NCBI GenBank assembly: GCA_023445445.1
Contig: JAEXLD010000129.1
Coordinates: 1 to 19,322 of the forward strand
Length of the DNA stretch: 19,322 bases
From: Bacillota bacterium
GTDB lineage: Bacteria; Bacillota; Clostridia; Clostridiales; Clostridiaceae
Direction of reading: 5' to 3'
Each line of letters opens with the position of its first letter. Positions within the stretch are counted from its first letter, which is position 1. A program made the position numbers and the translations under genes. Positions 6,594 to 14,187 of the stretch are shown piece after piece. The notes under the pieces are model-generated. The model had not been told where the DNA came from, searched no databases, and saw only the letters and a list, made by a program, of their open reading frames with translations.

Positions 6594-7882
6594 ATTTTCT
6601 CCTCCACTTCATCCTTAAAGATCTTATTATACACTGTATCTAGAATTTCTTCTTTATTGCTTTCTTCTTCTAATCCTAATATTTCTATTAATTTATTTTT
6701 GGAAATAATAATATAATTATTTCCTTTTTCATTTACATAAACATTAACTTCAATTGGTAAATTAGTTTTTATTTCATTATAAAAAATATCTTGTTTCTTA
6801 AACCAATTCATCATTTTGTTAAAATTCCAATTTACCACAAATTCATAATTACTTTCAAAAAGTTCATAGGATAGCTTCATCTTCTTCCCATTAGCTGTAT
6901 AAAATATTTTATTAGCCAGCAAACTACTTTCTTCATCAATATATATATCCTTCTCAGTAATAGCTTCATCATTAAAATCTCTTAGTCCTAATGCATATCC
7001 TTTGCTTTTTGTTGCCATACTTTTATTCTTAAATATATTAGCTATAAAAAAGTTATTGATAAAAAACATAGTTGCAATAAGTATAATAAATATTGAGGAT
7101 ATTGTTACTTTTTTCTTTGCACTATCTTTTTTATTCTCTATTAGATAGGAAAATAATATTACACTAATTATTAATGCAAAAATAGATATTGCCATATTAG
7201 AATCTTCTGTACTACTTGTTAAAAGTAAGGAAATAAAAAATAATGCCGCAAATGCTAGGATAATAAATATACTAGTTCCCTTAATTCTTATCCAATAAAT
7301 ATATTTATTTTTATACCCAGTATTTAATCTAAATTTTATTAACCTAACCAAGTCTATACTATATCCTACTAATACGCCCATGAAAAGAAGGCTCATTACT
7401 ATATTTTCATTGTTAGCTAGAAATCCTAAATTTCTTTCCTTAACCATTAATGAATATTTAGTAAATAAAAAAAAACCTAGAAAAACAAATTTTAAAATTA
7501 ACTCCTTAAGAGAATCACTAAATAATAACTTTTTTTCCATTATCCCCTTATTACTTATATAGCTTTTTTCTGTTTCATTTTCTTTATAAAAAATTTGAAG
7601 ATTTTTATACTCACAACAAAAATTCCATCCTATATTTCCTAGGTTTTCTCTATGTTCTAAAATCATAGAACTATTTGTTTCTCTATAGTTTGCAATTTCA
7701 TCAACAACATCTATTGTATACTTTATAATTTTGGGTTCTATTTTCCTAAACTTAATATATAAGTTTGATAGTTTTTCTAGCTTCCATCCCTTTAGTGCCA
7801 TTTTTTCTAAGTAAGCTTCTATAGAGTTTATTTCAAAAATGTAAAAATCTATTAAAACTATTTTTATATCCCCAAATATCAA
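6590..7882 (-). CDS. DUF2812-domain multi-pass membrane protein
   Basis: A 430-residue protein. The N-terminal 'FEINSIEAYLEKMALKGWKLEKL' and 'EPKIIKYTIDV' form the DUF2812 soluble domain. Several hydrophobic segments follow (roughly residues 125-145, 155-180, 200-225, 228-245 and 260-282), then a C-terminal extracytoplasmic-looking domain of about 140 residues. The start is a TTG at 7882 with AAGGGGGT about 7 bases upstream. It lies 21 bases after the ABC permease stop and overlaps the zinc-ribbon start. DUF2812 proteins commonly sit beside PadR regulators or ABC exporters. Function is unknown; a sensor or accessory role for the exporter is inference. Confidence 0.78.
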   Translation of the reverse strand: MIFGDIKIVLIDFYIFEINSIEAYLEKMALKGWKLEKLSNLYIKFRKIEPKIIKYTIDVVDEIANYRETNSSMILEHRENLGNIGWNFCCEYKNLQIFYKENETEKSYISNKGIMEKKLLFSDSLKELILKFVFLGFFLFTKYSLMVKERNLGFLANNENIVMSLLFMGVLVGYSIDLVRLIKFRLNTGYKNKYIYWIRIKGTSIFIILAFAALFFISLLLTSSTEDSNMAISIFALIISVILFSYLIENKKDSAKKKVTISSIFIILIATMFFINNFFIANIFKNKSMATKSKGYALGLRDFNDEAITEKDIYIDEESSLLANKIFYTANGKKMKLSYELFESNYEFVVNWNFNKMMNWFKKQDIFYNEIKTNLPIEVNVYVNEKGNNYIIISKNKLIEILGLEEESNKEEILDTVYNKIFKDEVEEKI

Positions 7883-7903
7883 TTAAATACCCCCTTTTAT
7901 ATG

Positions 7904-8704
7904 CTACAAAGGTAAATCTCTTTTATTAAATCTCATTATCCCAGTTATATATAAAACTAATCCCAATACTAGTAATACAACAAACATCCATATTCCAGAA
8001 ACTTCACCCCTTATTAACTTATCTGTATTAAATAAAGAGAAAATTGTAAAGTACTTAAAGTTCTCTAGTTTTCCACCCATATTTGATAAAAGTTGAATTA
8101 TAAAAAAACCAATTGGTATACCTGCACTTATAAAATAAGATAGCTTTGTATCATTGCTAATACACGATGCAAAAAATCCTAAGCCACTTATTGCTATATG
8201 AAGACAATATAATCCTACATTAAGTAAAATATACTTTTTAATATTAAGCTCTCCCGGAAAATTTAATTCACTAGAAATTATACCAACTAAAGTAATAAAT
8301 AATATTAATAGTCCTATAGAAAGTAATAAAAATATTCCTTGAGTTATTGCTATTTTTGCTCTTTTATTTGGAGTTGCTAAAAGATATGCCATAGAACCAC
8401 TATCCACATATTTTGCAATTAGTTTATTAGCTATTATTATTTCAAAAATCATTGGAAATACAATAAATAAAAATCCAAATAAATAAGTATTTATAAATTC
8501 TATTAATGTAGCCCCTGGATTACTCATTCCAAAAGCCGCCATCATCTGTGGCATAGCTTTTTCAAATTCTGCTAGTGCCTCACCTATTTCAGGATCAAAC
8601 ATTGGAATAATTACTGAAATATACATAGTTAATACTGCTGCAAAAATTATGAAAAGTTTATAATTGGCTTTAATTTCTCTTTTTAAAAGTGGCATACTAA
8701 TCAT
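7904..8704 (-). CDS. ABC-2 type exporter permease
   Basis: A 265-residue protein with about six membrane segments: residues about 13-36, 81-105, 118-142, 150-170, 183-203 and 235-254. After the first segment comes an extracytoplasmic loop 'PMFDPEIGEALAEFEKAMPQMM' typical of small ABC-2 permeases. The ATG at 8704 follows GGAGGTG at 8715-8709. It overlaps the end of the ATPase gene by 8 bases, so the two are coupled. It forms the membrane half of an exporter with the adjacent ATPase. The substrate is not evident. Confidence 0.85.
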   Translation of the reverse strand: MISMPLLKREIKANYKLFIIFAAVLTMYISVIIPMFDPEIGEALAEFEKAMPQMMAAFGMSNPGATLIEFINTYLFGFLFIVFPMIFEIIIANKLIAKYVDSGSMAYLLATPNKRAKIAITQGIFLLLSIGLLILFITLVGIISSELNFPGELNIKKYILLNVGLYCLHIAISGLGFFASCISNDTKLSYFISAGIPIGFFIIQLLSNMGGKLENFKYFTIFSLFNTDKLIRGEVSGIWMFVVLLVLGLVLYITGIMRFNKRDLPL

Positions 8705-9587
8705 TATTTTCACCTCCATAATAATGCATAAATAAATCCTCTAAACTTTGAGTATAGGATTCCAAATTTAATACTTTATATTTTGTTAATGCTTTAATAA
8801 AGGGCATAATATCTCCTTTTATATATATAGTTACATTATCACCTGATATTTCCTTTACTTTAAAGCCTTCTTTTATAAATTCCCTTGCCATCTCTGCATT
8901 TTCAAAGGTTATATCATAAATCTTTTGCTTAGATTCCTTTAAAGTTGCTATATTTTCAACAGCTACTATTTCTCCTTCTTTTATAATGGCTGCTCTATCA
9001 CAAGTTTTTTCTATTTCTTCAAAGCTATGTGAAGACATTAATATGGTTTTACCCCTATCTTTTTCTTCTTCAATTAACTTAATAAATTCATTTTGCATTA
9101 ATGGATCTAATCCACTAGTTGGCTCATCTAAAATTAAAATATCAGGTTCTTGCATAAATGCACATACAATTCCTATTTTTTGTTTCATACCTTTAGACAT
9201 CTTTTTTATTTTTCCATTAGTGTTTAAGTCAAATCTTTTTATAAGTTCATTTGCCCTTGATAAATCTTTAATACCCTTCATTTCAGCAACAAATTTAATA
9301 AATTTCATTCCTGTCATATCATCTAAAAAAGCAATTTCTCCTGGTAAATATCCAAGACTCTTTTGTATTTCACTTGACTTATCAAAACAATTTAAACCAT
9401 TAATGCTACATCTACCTTTATCAGCTTTTGAAAATCCCATTAAATGGCGAATTGTAGTAGTTTTCCCTGCTCCATTTGGTCCAAGAAATCCTAGCACTTC
9501 CCCCTTTTTTACTGAAAAGTTTATGTTAAATATTCCTTTTCTATCTCCATAGTCCTTAGTAAGATTTTTAATTTCTATTACATTCAT
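8697..9587 (-). CDS. ABC transporter ATP-binding protein
   Basis: A 296-residue ATPase with Walker A 'GPNGAGKT' (36-43), the family motif 'GYLPGE' in the Q-loop region (79-84), ABC signature 'SKGMKQK' (131-137), Walker B 'ILILDE' (150-155), D-loop 'SGLDP', and H-loop 'SSHSFEE'. The roughly 80-residue C-terminal extension is typical of drug/antimicrobial-peptide exporter ATPases of the CcmA/BcrA type. It is first in the operon, preceded by GGGAGGG and a near-consensus promoter. It energises the permease encoded just downstream. Confidence 0.93.
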   Translation of the reverse strand: MNVIEIKNLTKDYGDRKGIFNINFSVKKGEVLGFLGPNGAGKTTTIRHLMGFSKADKGRCSINGLNCFDKSSEIQKSLGYLPGEIAFLDDMTGMKFIKFVAEMKGIKDLSRANELIKRFDLNTNGKIKKMSKGMKQKIGIVCAFMQEPDILILDEPTSGLDPLMQNEFIKLIEEEKDRGKTILMSSHSFEEIEKTCDRAAIIKEGEIVAVENIATLKESKQKIYDITFENAEMAREFIKEGFKVKEISGDNVTIYIKGDIMPFIKALTKYKVLNLESYTQSLEDLFMHYYGGENND

Positions 9588-9633
9588 TATAATCCCTCCC
9601 AGGATTCAATATTGGTACTACTTAATAAGTTAT

Positions 9634-9662
9634 ATTATACCATGTACTTTTTATATACTCAA
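9634..9662 (-). promoter_or_regulatory. Sigma-A promoter of the ABC/DUF2812 operon
   Basis: On the minus strand TTGAGT (9662-9657), a 17-base spacer ending in TGG, and TATAAT (9639-9634). It has an extended TG motif and should be a strong promoter. The RNA start falls near 9627, giving a leader of about 40 bases. I see no obvious operator palindrome. Confidence 0.82.
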
Positions 9663-9750
9663 TTGAATTTGTTAATTTTTGTATATGTATTTTAATAATA
9701 CTTTATTTGCAATATAATGTATTCATGAAAAGTAATTTAGAGGTGATTCA

Positions 9751-10230
9751 ATGAAAAATATATTTAAAAGTAAAGTATTTATTACTATCTTAGTTATTAT
9801 TTTTATTATAGCTATTGGTGCTTTTTCATTTGTTATTTATAAACAAATTGATTCTGGTAATTTTAATGCTAAATCTAATATATCTGAAATAAAAAAAATT
9901 GATAAAGTACTTTCTAACGAAGAATTAAATGAAGTAAAAGATAGCGAATATTATCCTATTGAAAACATATATGATATCCTTCATAGGATGAGTAACACTA
10001 AAATTATAGCTGAAGATAATCAAATTTGGGGAAAAATCGAAATGGATCCTGAATATATTGCTTCTTTAAAAAGCTTAATAGAAAAAGTTGATTATAAGGA
10101 TAGGGATTATATGTTAGAAGTCCTTACTAGATGGGAAAATAATGATTTTTCTCAAGCTGTAGAAGAACATAATTACTTTTGGAAGAAACTTGGAGGAACT
10201 GTAGGTAAAGCTACCTCTTTGAAGGAGTAA
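9751..10230 (+). CDS. Membrane-anchored DUF6241-like protein
   Basis: A 159-residue protein with an N-terminal membrane anchor (residues about 9-31, 'VFITILVIIFIIAIGAFSFVIY') and an outside domain. 'DILHRMSNTKIIAEDNQIWG' followed by 'LTRWENNDFSQAVEEHNYFWKKLGG' and 'GKAT' resembles the DUF6241 family found in Bacillus and Clostridium. The ATG follows GAGGTGA at 9740-9746. It is transcribed divergently from the ABC operon. TATAAT at 9713-9718 could be its -10 although the -35 is poor. The first residues lack a lipobox Cys. Function is unknown. Confidence 0.68.
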   Translation: MKNIFKSKVFITILVIIFIIAIGAFSFVIYKQIDSGNFNAKSNISEIKKIDKVLSNEELNEVKDSEYYPIENIYDILHRMSNTKIIAEDNQIWGKIEMDPEYIASLKSLIEKVDYKDRDYMLEVLTRWENNDFSQAVEEHNYFWKKLGGTVGKATSLKE

Positions 10231-10236
10231 ATAATA

Positions 10237-10291
10237 GGATAAATATTATACCCACTTAGATTTTCAACTTATTAAAGTATAATATTTATCC
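10237..10291. repeat. Long inverted repeat between convergent genes
   Basis: A perfect 15-bp inverted repeat (10237-10251 with 10277-10291) around a 25-base spacer. It lies between the stops of two convergent genes. Neither strand has a proper T run after it, so it is at best a weak bidirectional terminator. Outer AATAGG (10233-10238) and CCTATT (10297-10302) offer an alternative longer pairing. Confidence 0.7.
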
Positions 10292-10319
10292 CAAGTACCT
10301 ATTATAATATAATTTACAG

Positions 10320-10589
10320 TTATTTTTTATTAACTTCTATTAATAACTCTTTTATTTCTTCTACCCTATATCCTTGCCTTTTTAATTCTTTTATTTCTTC
10401 AATTCTCTTTATTGAAGCTTCTCTTTTAAATCTTCTTGTTAATCCTTCATCTTCTTGTTCAAAAGGTAAAATTGCCTCTTCAGTATAAAATTTAAGAGTG
10501 CTATATCTAGAATTCGTAATTCTAACAAGTTCTCCAATTGTAATGTATTCTGATTTTAAAATTTTTTCTATAGATCGCTGTCTAGACAT
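10320..10589 (-). CDS. MerR-like winged helix-turn-helix DNA-binding protein (89 aa)
   Basis: An 89-residue protein with the MerR N-terminal HTH pattern: 'YITIGELVRITNSRYSTLKFYTEEAIL', wing 'EGLTRRFKREASIKRIEEIKELKRQGYRVEEIKELL'. It lacks the usual long coiled coil and effector domain of MerR activators, so it may be a small DNA-binding or partner-binding module. The ATG at 10589 has AAAGGAG and GAAGGT upstream and lies 15 bases after the stop of the 329-residue gene, indicating one operon. The target is unknown; autoregulation is an inference. Confidence 0.75.
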   Translation of the reverse strand: MSRQRSIEKILKSEYITIGELVRITNSRYSTLKFYTEEAILPFEQEDEGLTRRFKREASIKRIEEIKELKRQGYRVEEIKELLIEVNKK

Positions 10590-10604
10590 TACCTTCTAAC
10601 TCCT

Positions 10605-11594
10605 TTAAATTGGATATCTTCTAAGGCGTATTCCATGTATTGGAATTCTTCCTCCAACTGCTTCTGGTATTGCCTCATATAATACATTATCTATTTTTAT
10701 TAGAGGTACATCTCCACCACGAACAATAGTATATGAGTGTCCTGATTCTTCTAGTCTTTTCTTAACATCTTCTAATCTTTCTTTTGAATTAGGTAACCAT
10801 TCTTCAGCATCAATAAATATAGATTGGGAACGATCAATCATTGGAAATATAAAATTTATTCCTGTTCCTTCTGGAGTTTTTACTGTATTTCTCTTCATAT
10901 TTAAAAATCCCTTAACTGCTAGTTCTACCCCATGATGAATATGAATGTTATAAAGCTCCTTTAAAAATTTATTTCTTGTAAATAAACTATTCATTTTATT
11001 ATGAACTAATTCCATATCTCCTTTGGAAAATATATCATACATAGAGCCACTTTCTCTAAAAAGCCATAAAAGGATTGCGCTTTCGTCACTTATTTCTCCA
11101 TCTTCAAGTACCTCAGCTTTAATTCCTTCAACAATTCTAGAATAATAATTTGAATTACTTCTATATTCTTTAAGAGACAATCCAGAAGTTTTATAAAATA
11201 AATCGCAGCCTAACAAACTTGGGATTTCTTCAATATAATAATTACCTTTTAAAGAATCAGTAATTTTTTTCTCAAGGGCTTTTAAATTTTTACTAGATAA
11301 ATTAGAAGCTTTAGTTAACCACCAATTTAAATCTTCCTCTAGTTTTTCATTTTTACCAAAAAGTGGTTTAAAAACAGATTCCTGATATAAGGTTATATTA
11401 TGATTAGATAAATTTGATTTTTTTAAACGTAGCTTATCATTTGAATTAATGAATTCACCTTCTAAGTATGTTTCAAGAACAACGGCTGCTGCAATGCATC
11501 GAAGTGAAAGTTTTTTTATAGTGGTCATATTAATGCTATCTTGTGCATTTAATACAATCATAGAAAAGCATTGTGATAATTTTAATTCTCTCAT
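10605..11594 (-). CDS. Unrecognised 329-aa protein with GPP34-like N-terminus (tentative)
   Basis: I do not recognise this 329-residue protein with confidence. The N-terminal part 'ELKLSQCFSMIVLNAQDS' and 'LRCIAAAVVLETYLEGEF', then a Leu/Lys-rich helical stretch, distantly recalls bacterial GPP34/GOLPH3-like proteins (helical, phosphoinositide-binding in eukaryotes), but this is tentative. The C-terminal third 'GVELAVKGFLNMKRNTVKTPEGTGINFIFPM' and 'AIPEAVGGRIPIHGIRLRRYPI' is Arg-rich and not membrane-spanning. There is no signal peptide. ATG with GGGAGTG upstream. It precedes and is probably co-transcribed with the MerR-like gene. Confidence 0.6.
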   Translation of the reverse strand: MRELKLSQCFSMIVLNAQDSINMTTIKKLSLRCIAAAVVLETYLEGEFINSNDKLRLKKSNLSNHNITLYQESVFKPLFGKNEKLEEDLNWWLTKASNLSSKNLKALEKKITDSLKGNYYIEEIPSLLGCDLFYKTSGLSLKEYRSNSNYYSRIVEGIKAEVLEDGEISDESAILLWLFRESGSMYDIFSKGDMELVHNKMNSLFTRNKFLKELYNIHIHHGVELAVKGFLNMKRNTVKTPEGTGINFIFPMIDRSQSIFIDAEEWLPNSKERLEDVKKRLEESGHSYTIVRGGDVPLIKIDNVLYEAIPEAVGGRIPIHGIRLRRYPI

Positions 11595-11630
11595 AAATAA
11601 ACACTCCCATAAATTAATATTTTAATTTAC

Positions 11631-11658
11631 TTACTACTTACTACTTATTACTTAATAA
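11631..11658. repeat. Heptanucleotide tandem repeat in the 5' leader
   Basis: Four consecutive 7-base units: TTACTAC, TTACTAC, TTATTAC, TTAATAA (reading GTARTAA on the minus strand, the coding sense). The repeats start immediately after the -10 element and lie in the leader of the 329-residue gene. Confidence 0.75.
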
Positions 11659-11683
11659 TACTCCTATAGAAATTATTTGTGAA
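11655..11683 (-). promoter_or_regulatory. Sigma-A promoter of the 329-aa/MerR-like pair
   Basis: On the minus strand TTCACA (11683-11678), a 17-base spacer and TATTAT (11660-11655), each one mismatch from consensus. The RNA start would fall near 11648, inside the heptanucleotide repeat. Confidence 0.65.
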
Positions 11684-11721
11684 TATATTCCAAGTAATAT
11701 TTCACTATATTTATTATGAAT

Positions 11722-11751
11722 AAAAAGTAGCTAACTTTAAAAATTAGCTAC
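11722..11751 (-). terminator. Terminator of the HAD-like gene
   Basis: An 8-bp stem (11727-11734 with 11744-11751), a 9-base loop and a run of five T on the minus strand. It lies about 20 bases after the HAD gene stop at 11772. Confidence 0.78.
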
Positions 11752-11771
11752 CTCTTAATTAATTTATAATA

Positions 11772-12494
11772 TTATTTTTTACAAGTTAATTTATATATAT
11801 CATTTAAGTTTCTAACTATTTTATATTTACATTTTGTAAAATATTTAATATATATTCTATTTGCTAAAACTCTATCTAAAACAATAGATTTTATCCCCAA
11901 TAACTCTGCTCCATGACAATTTTTAATATTATCATCTATAAAAATCACTTCATCTTCTTTAAGTCCTAAATCTTCCATAGCCAAAGTATATATTTTTTTA
12001 TCTGGTTTACATGTTCCTATTTCTGAGGATATTATCATAGAATCAAAATACTTATGAAGACCAGCTTTTTTATAAACCTCTCTCAAAGATGGCCAAGCAT
12101 CAGATACTAAGCAAAGTTTATACTTTTCACTTAGTTTTGGAATATTTATAAAAACATCTTCAAAAAAATTATATTTGTCATAGTTTAATACCATATCATC
12201 AGTTAATAATATTTTTTTCTCTTTATCTATTTTTAACTCTATTAACTCATTAGATAATATATTAAAGTACTCATAAAACAAATCCCATTCTTCTTCAAGC
12301 GTAGTAACTAATTTAACTGAATTAACATAATTCCACGCCTTTTCATATGCAGCATTTTTTTTATCCTTAGATATATTATCAAAGTTCTCTTTGCCTACAA
12401 TATTAAAGAAATTAGGAGAATAACTCCAACTTCCAGTTGATGAAATATTTAACACCCTCCCTGAATCAATTAAAATCCCCTTTATTTTATCCAT
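11772..12494 (-). CDS. HAD-superfamily (subfamily IA) hydrolase
   Basis: A 240-residue phosphatase-like protein. HAD motif I reads 'ILIDSGRVL' (Asp10 the likely nucleophile, Gly at +2 instead of the usual acid/base Asp). Motif II is 'LVSDAW', motif III is the Lys in 'TCKPDKKIY', and motif IV is 'VIFIDDN'. A helical cap lies between motifs I and II. The ATG at 12494 is favoured over the upstream in-frame GTG at 12506 because GGGGAG lies 5 bases before it. The DxG form of motif I also occurs in active relatives such as YihX, so activity is possible but not assured. The substrate is unknown. Confidence 0.85.
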   Translation of the reverse strand: MDKIKGILIDSGRVLNISSTGSWSYSPNFFNIVGKENFDNISKDKKNAAYEKAWNYVNSVKLVTTLEEEWDLFYEYFNILSNELIELKIDKEKKILLTDDMVLNYDKYNFFEDVFINIPKLSEKYKLCLVSDAWPSLREVYKKAGLHKYFDSMIISSEIGTCKPDKKIYTLAMEDLGLKEDEVIFIDDNIKNCHGAELLGIKSIVLDRVLANRIYIKYFTKCKYKIVRNLNDIYKLTCKK

Positions 12495-12515
12495 TATACT
12501 CCCCACTTATCTTAA

Positions 12516-12572
12516 AAATAATAACCTCTATAATAATGACTAAAATATATATAATCATATTTATAGAGGTTA
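12516..12572 (-). terminator. Probable terminator of the DksA/YteA-like gene
   Basis: A 12-bp perfect stem (12522-12533 with 12561-12572) with a 27-base AT-rich loop. It is followed on the minus strand by TTATTTTT. It sits between the zinc-finger gene and the HAD gene. The large loop makes it less certain than the others. Confidence 0.55.
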
Positions 12573-12591
12573 ATAAGAAAATTAATACCTT

Positions 12592-13206
12592 TTATTCTGG
12601 CAATTGATTTTTATAATGCTCATTACTTATTTTTTCAATTTCTTCAACATAACTACTATCATCATGATGATAGTCATATTCTGGTGTGTTTCTAATATCA
12701 TTAAATCTTCCAACAGATTGATAACTGTCTTCTTCATCAAAACCTACTTCATCTTTATCTCCATGTTGATAACTATGTGCAAGGGTTTTACCAATTACAC
12801 TTTCTTCTACTACCCTTTGATTTGAATTATAAGTTTTAACAGCGCTAATACTATCTTGACACTTAATACAATTTACTGCATAAGGTAAAAATTCTAACCT
12901 TCCTCTATCAATATCCTTACCGCAGGATTTACATTTACCATATGTACCATCTTCTATAGCTCTTAATGCATCATCTATCTTGTCTAGTAGTGACATTTCA
13001 TTTGCTTCTAATGCTCTTCCCTTTTCAACTTCAAAGGTTTCACTACCTATATCTGCTGGATGATTATCATAAAATGATAATTCACTTGCAGTTTCAGCAT
13101 TATATTTAGTCACTCCATTTTCATCTAATTGCTCAATAAGTTCTGTGACTCTCTTTTTTTCTCTATTAAGTTTATCCTTAAAATATTGAAGTTCTTCTCT
13201 ATTCAT
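12592..13206 (-). CDS. YteA-type TraR/DksA C4 zinc-finger protein
   Basis: A 204-residue protein with an N-terminal coiled-coil ('LQYFKDKLNREKKRVTELIEQL'), the conserved 'YDNHPADIGSETFEVEKG' segment and a four-Cys zinc finger (Cys92, Cys95, Cys113, Cys116; 'YGKCKSCGKDIDRGRLEFLPYAVNCIKCQ'). This is the YteA/YocK family, linked to sporulation in bacilli and thought to bind RNA polymerase like DksA. The ATG at 13206 follows AAAGGATGA by 5 bases; an earlier in-frame ATG at 13215 overlaps that site. The C-terminus is acidic (DEVGFDEEDSY). Confidence 0.88.
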   Translation of the reverse strand: MNREELQYFKDKLNREKKRVTELIEQLDENGVTKYNAETASELSFYDNHPADIGSETFEVEKGRALEANEMSLLDKIDDALRAIEDGTYGKCKSCGKDIDRGRLEFLPYAVNCIKCQDSISAVKTYNSNQRVVEESVIGKTLAHSYQHGDKDEVGFDEEDSYQSVGRFNDIRNTPEYDYHHDDSSYVEEIEKISNEHYKNQLPE

Positions 13207-13292
13207 GCAAATCATCCTTTCAAAATAATATCTAATTATATTCTTCCTAAAAGATTTTTTTTTAATAAACTTATTTATAGAAGTTATTTATA

Positions 13293-13301
13293 ATTATACC
13301 A
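13293..13301 (-). promoter_or_regulatory. Extended -10 promoter of the YteA-like gene
   Basis: On the minus strand TGGTATAAT (13301-13293) is an extended -10. No good -35 is visible, as is common for extended -10 promoters. It lies 87 bases before the ATG. Confidence 0.5.
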
Positions 13302-13349
13302 TAAATAAGCAATAAGGATTAAAAATTAAGAACTTCTTCATTTTTACTT

Positions 13350-14096
13350 TTACATTTTTCTTATTTTCACTTCTGCAAATATTGGATAAAACCCCGATTT
13401 TAGCGCAACTTTCTGTGATATTATGTGAGATTCAACAGTGCCATAAAAAGGTATCTTTCCTCTATTAAATATTTCATTTTTTAAAGCTTTTACTATTGTG
13501 GTTGCAATTCCATTACCTTTTGCCTCAGGTAAAACATTAACTCCTATTTGCCACATAATATTAGAGTCCTCACTTGCTCCAGCCATTCCTAAAATATTTC
13601 CCTTATTATCTAAAGCTGCAACTGCAAGTATGTCTGGATAATTTTCATTAAAAGCAAAGGCTTCATCAAATCGATTATCCTCTTTGAATTGTAATATTTC
13701 ATCCTTTTCATAGAATTTTAAATTAAAATTTTTACTTTCTACATAGTTATCATCTATAGGTAAATAGTAATGATGGGTATCTTCTATTTCATAACCAAAT
13801 TCATTTAATTTTTTATCTATTCTTCTTAATACAGAGTATAAAAATAGCCACTCTCCTGGAAACTTTAATAGATTTTCAGTACACCATCCTTTAATAGCTT
13901 CATCTGCTGATACTACTAACTTACCATTAAATATTAAAATTTTTAATATTTCTTTATCATTATTATATTTTCTTGCACCAAGTATTTCCTTTAAATCCGT
14001 AATTAAATTTTCACTACTGTTAAAGTCATCAATTGTACAATTATAATCCTTTGATAATTGTTCTTTAACTTTAATTAAAACTTCACCATTCTCCAT
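13350..14096 (-). CDS. GNAT acetyltransferase with long N-terminal domain
   Basis: A 248-residue protein. The C-terminal half has the GNAT acetyl-CoA fold with 'MWQIGVNVLPEAKGNGIATTIVKALKNEI' (pyrophosphate loop AKGNGIA) and 'YGTVESHIISQKVALKSGFYPIFAEVKI'. The first ~120 residues are a separate domain ('SKDYNCTIDDFNSSENLI' and 'FPGEWLFLYSVLRRIDKKLNEFGYEI') that in similar clostridial proteins accompanies the GNAT domain. The acceptor substrate is unknown. ATG with AAAGGAG upstream. It is transcribed in the same direction as the YteA-like gene, about 140 bases away. Confidence 0.82.
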   Translation of the reverse strand: MENGEVLIKVKEQLSKDYNCTIDDFNSSENLITDLKEILGARKYNNDKEILKILIFNGKLVVSADEAIKGWCTENLLKFPGEWLFLYSVLRRIDKKLNEFGYEIEDTHHYYLPIDDNYVESKNFNLKFYEKDEILQFKEDNRFDEAFAFNENYPDILAVAALDNKGNILGMAGASEDSNIMWQIGVNVLPEAKGNGIATTIVKALKNEIFNRGKIPFYGTVESHIISQKVALKSGFYPIFAEVKIRKM

Positions 14097-14150
14097 ATAT
14101 TCTCAACTCCTTTTTTTAAATTATATCTTTCTAAATTATAAACATCAATA

Positions 14151-14179
14151 AAAAAGAGTTAGCTTTACACTAACTCTTT
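14151..14179 (-). terminator. Terminator of codBA
   Basis: A perfect 10-bp stem (14153-14162 with 14170-14179), a 7-base loop and a T run on the minus strand. It lies just after the codA stop at 14188. Confidence 0.88.
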
Positions 14180-14187
14180 AACATATA

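Noticed and set aside
8986..9552. 188-residue open frame on the plus strand
   Set aside because: It is the antisense shadow of the ABC ATPase, which has all its motifs in the other strand. It has no ribosome site and low-complexity Ser/Phe/Ile content.
12604..12825. 73-residue plus-strand frame rich in Ile, Met and Phe
   Set aside because: Antisense of the acidic C-terminus of the YteA-like protein; no ribosome site.
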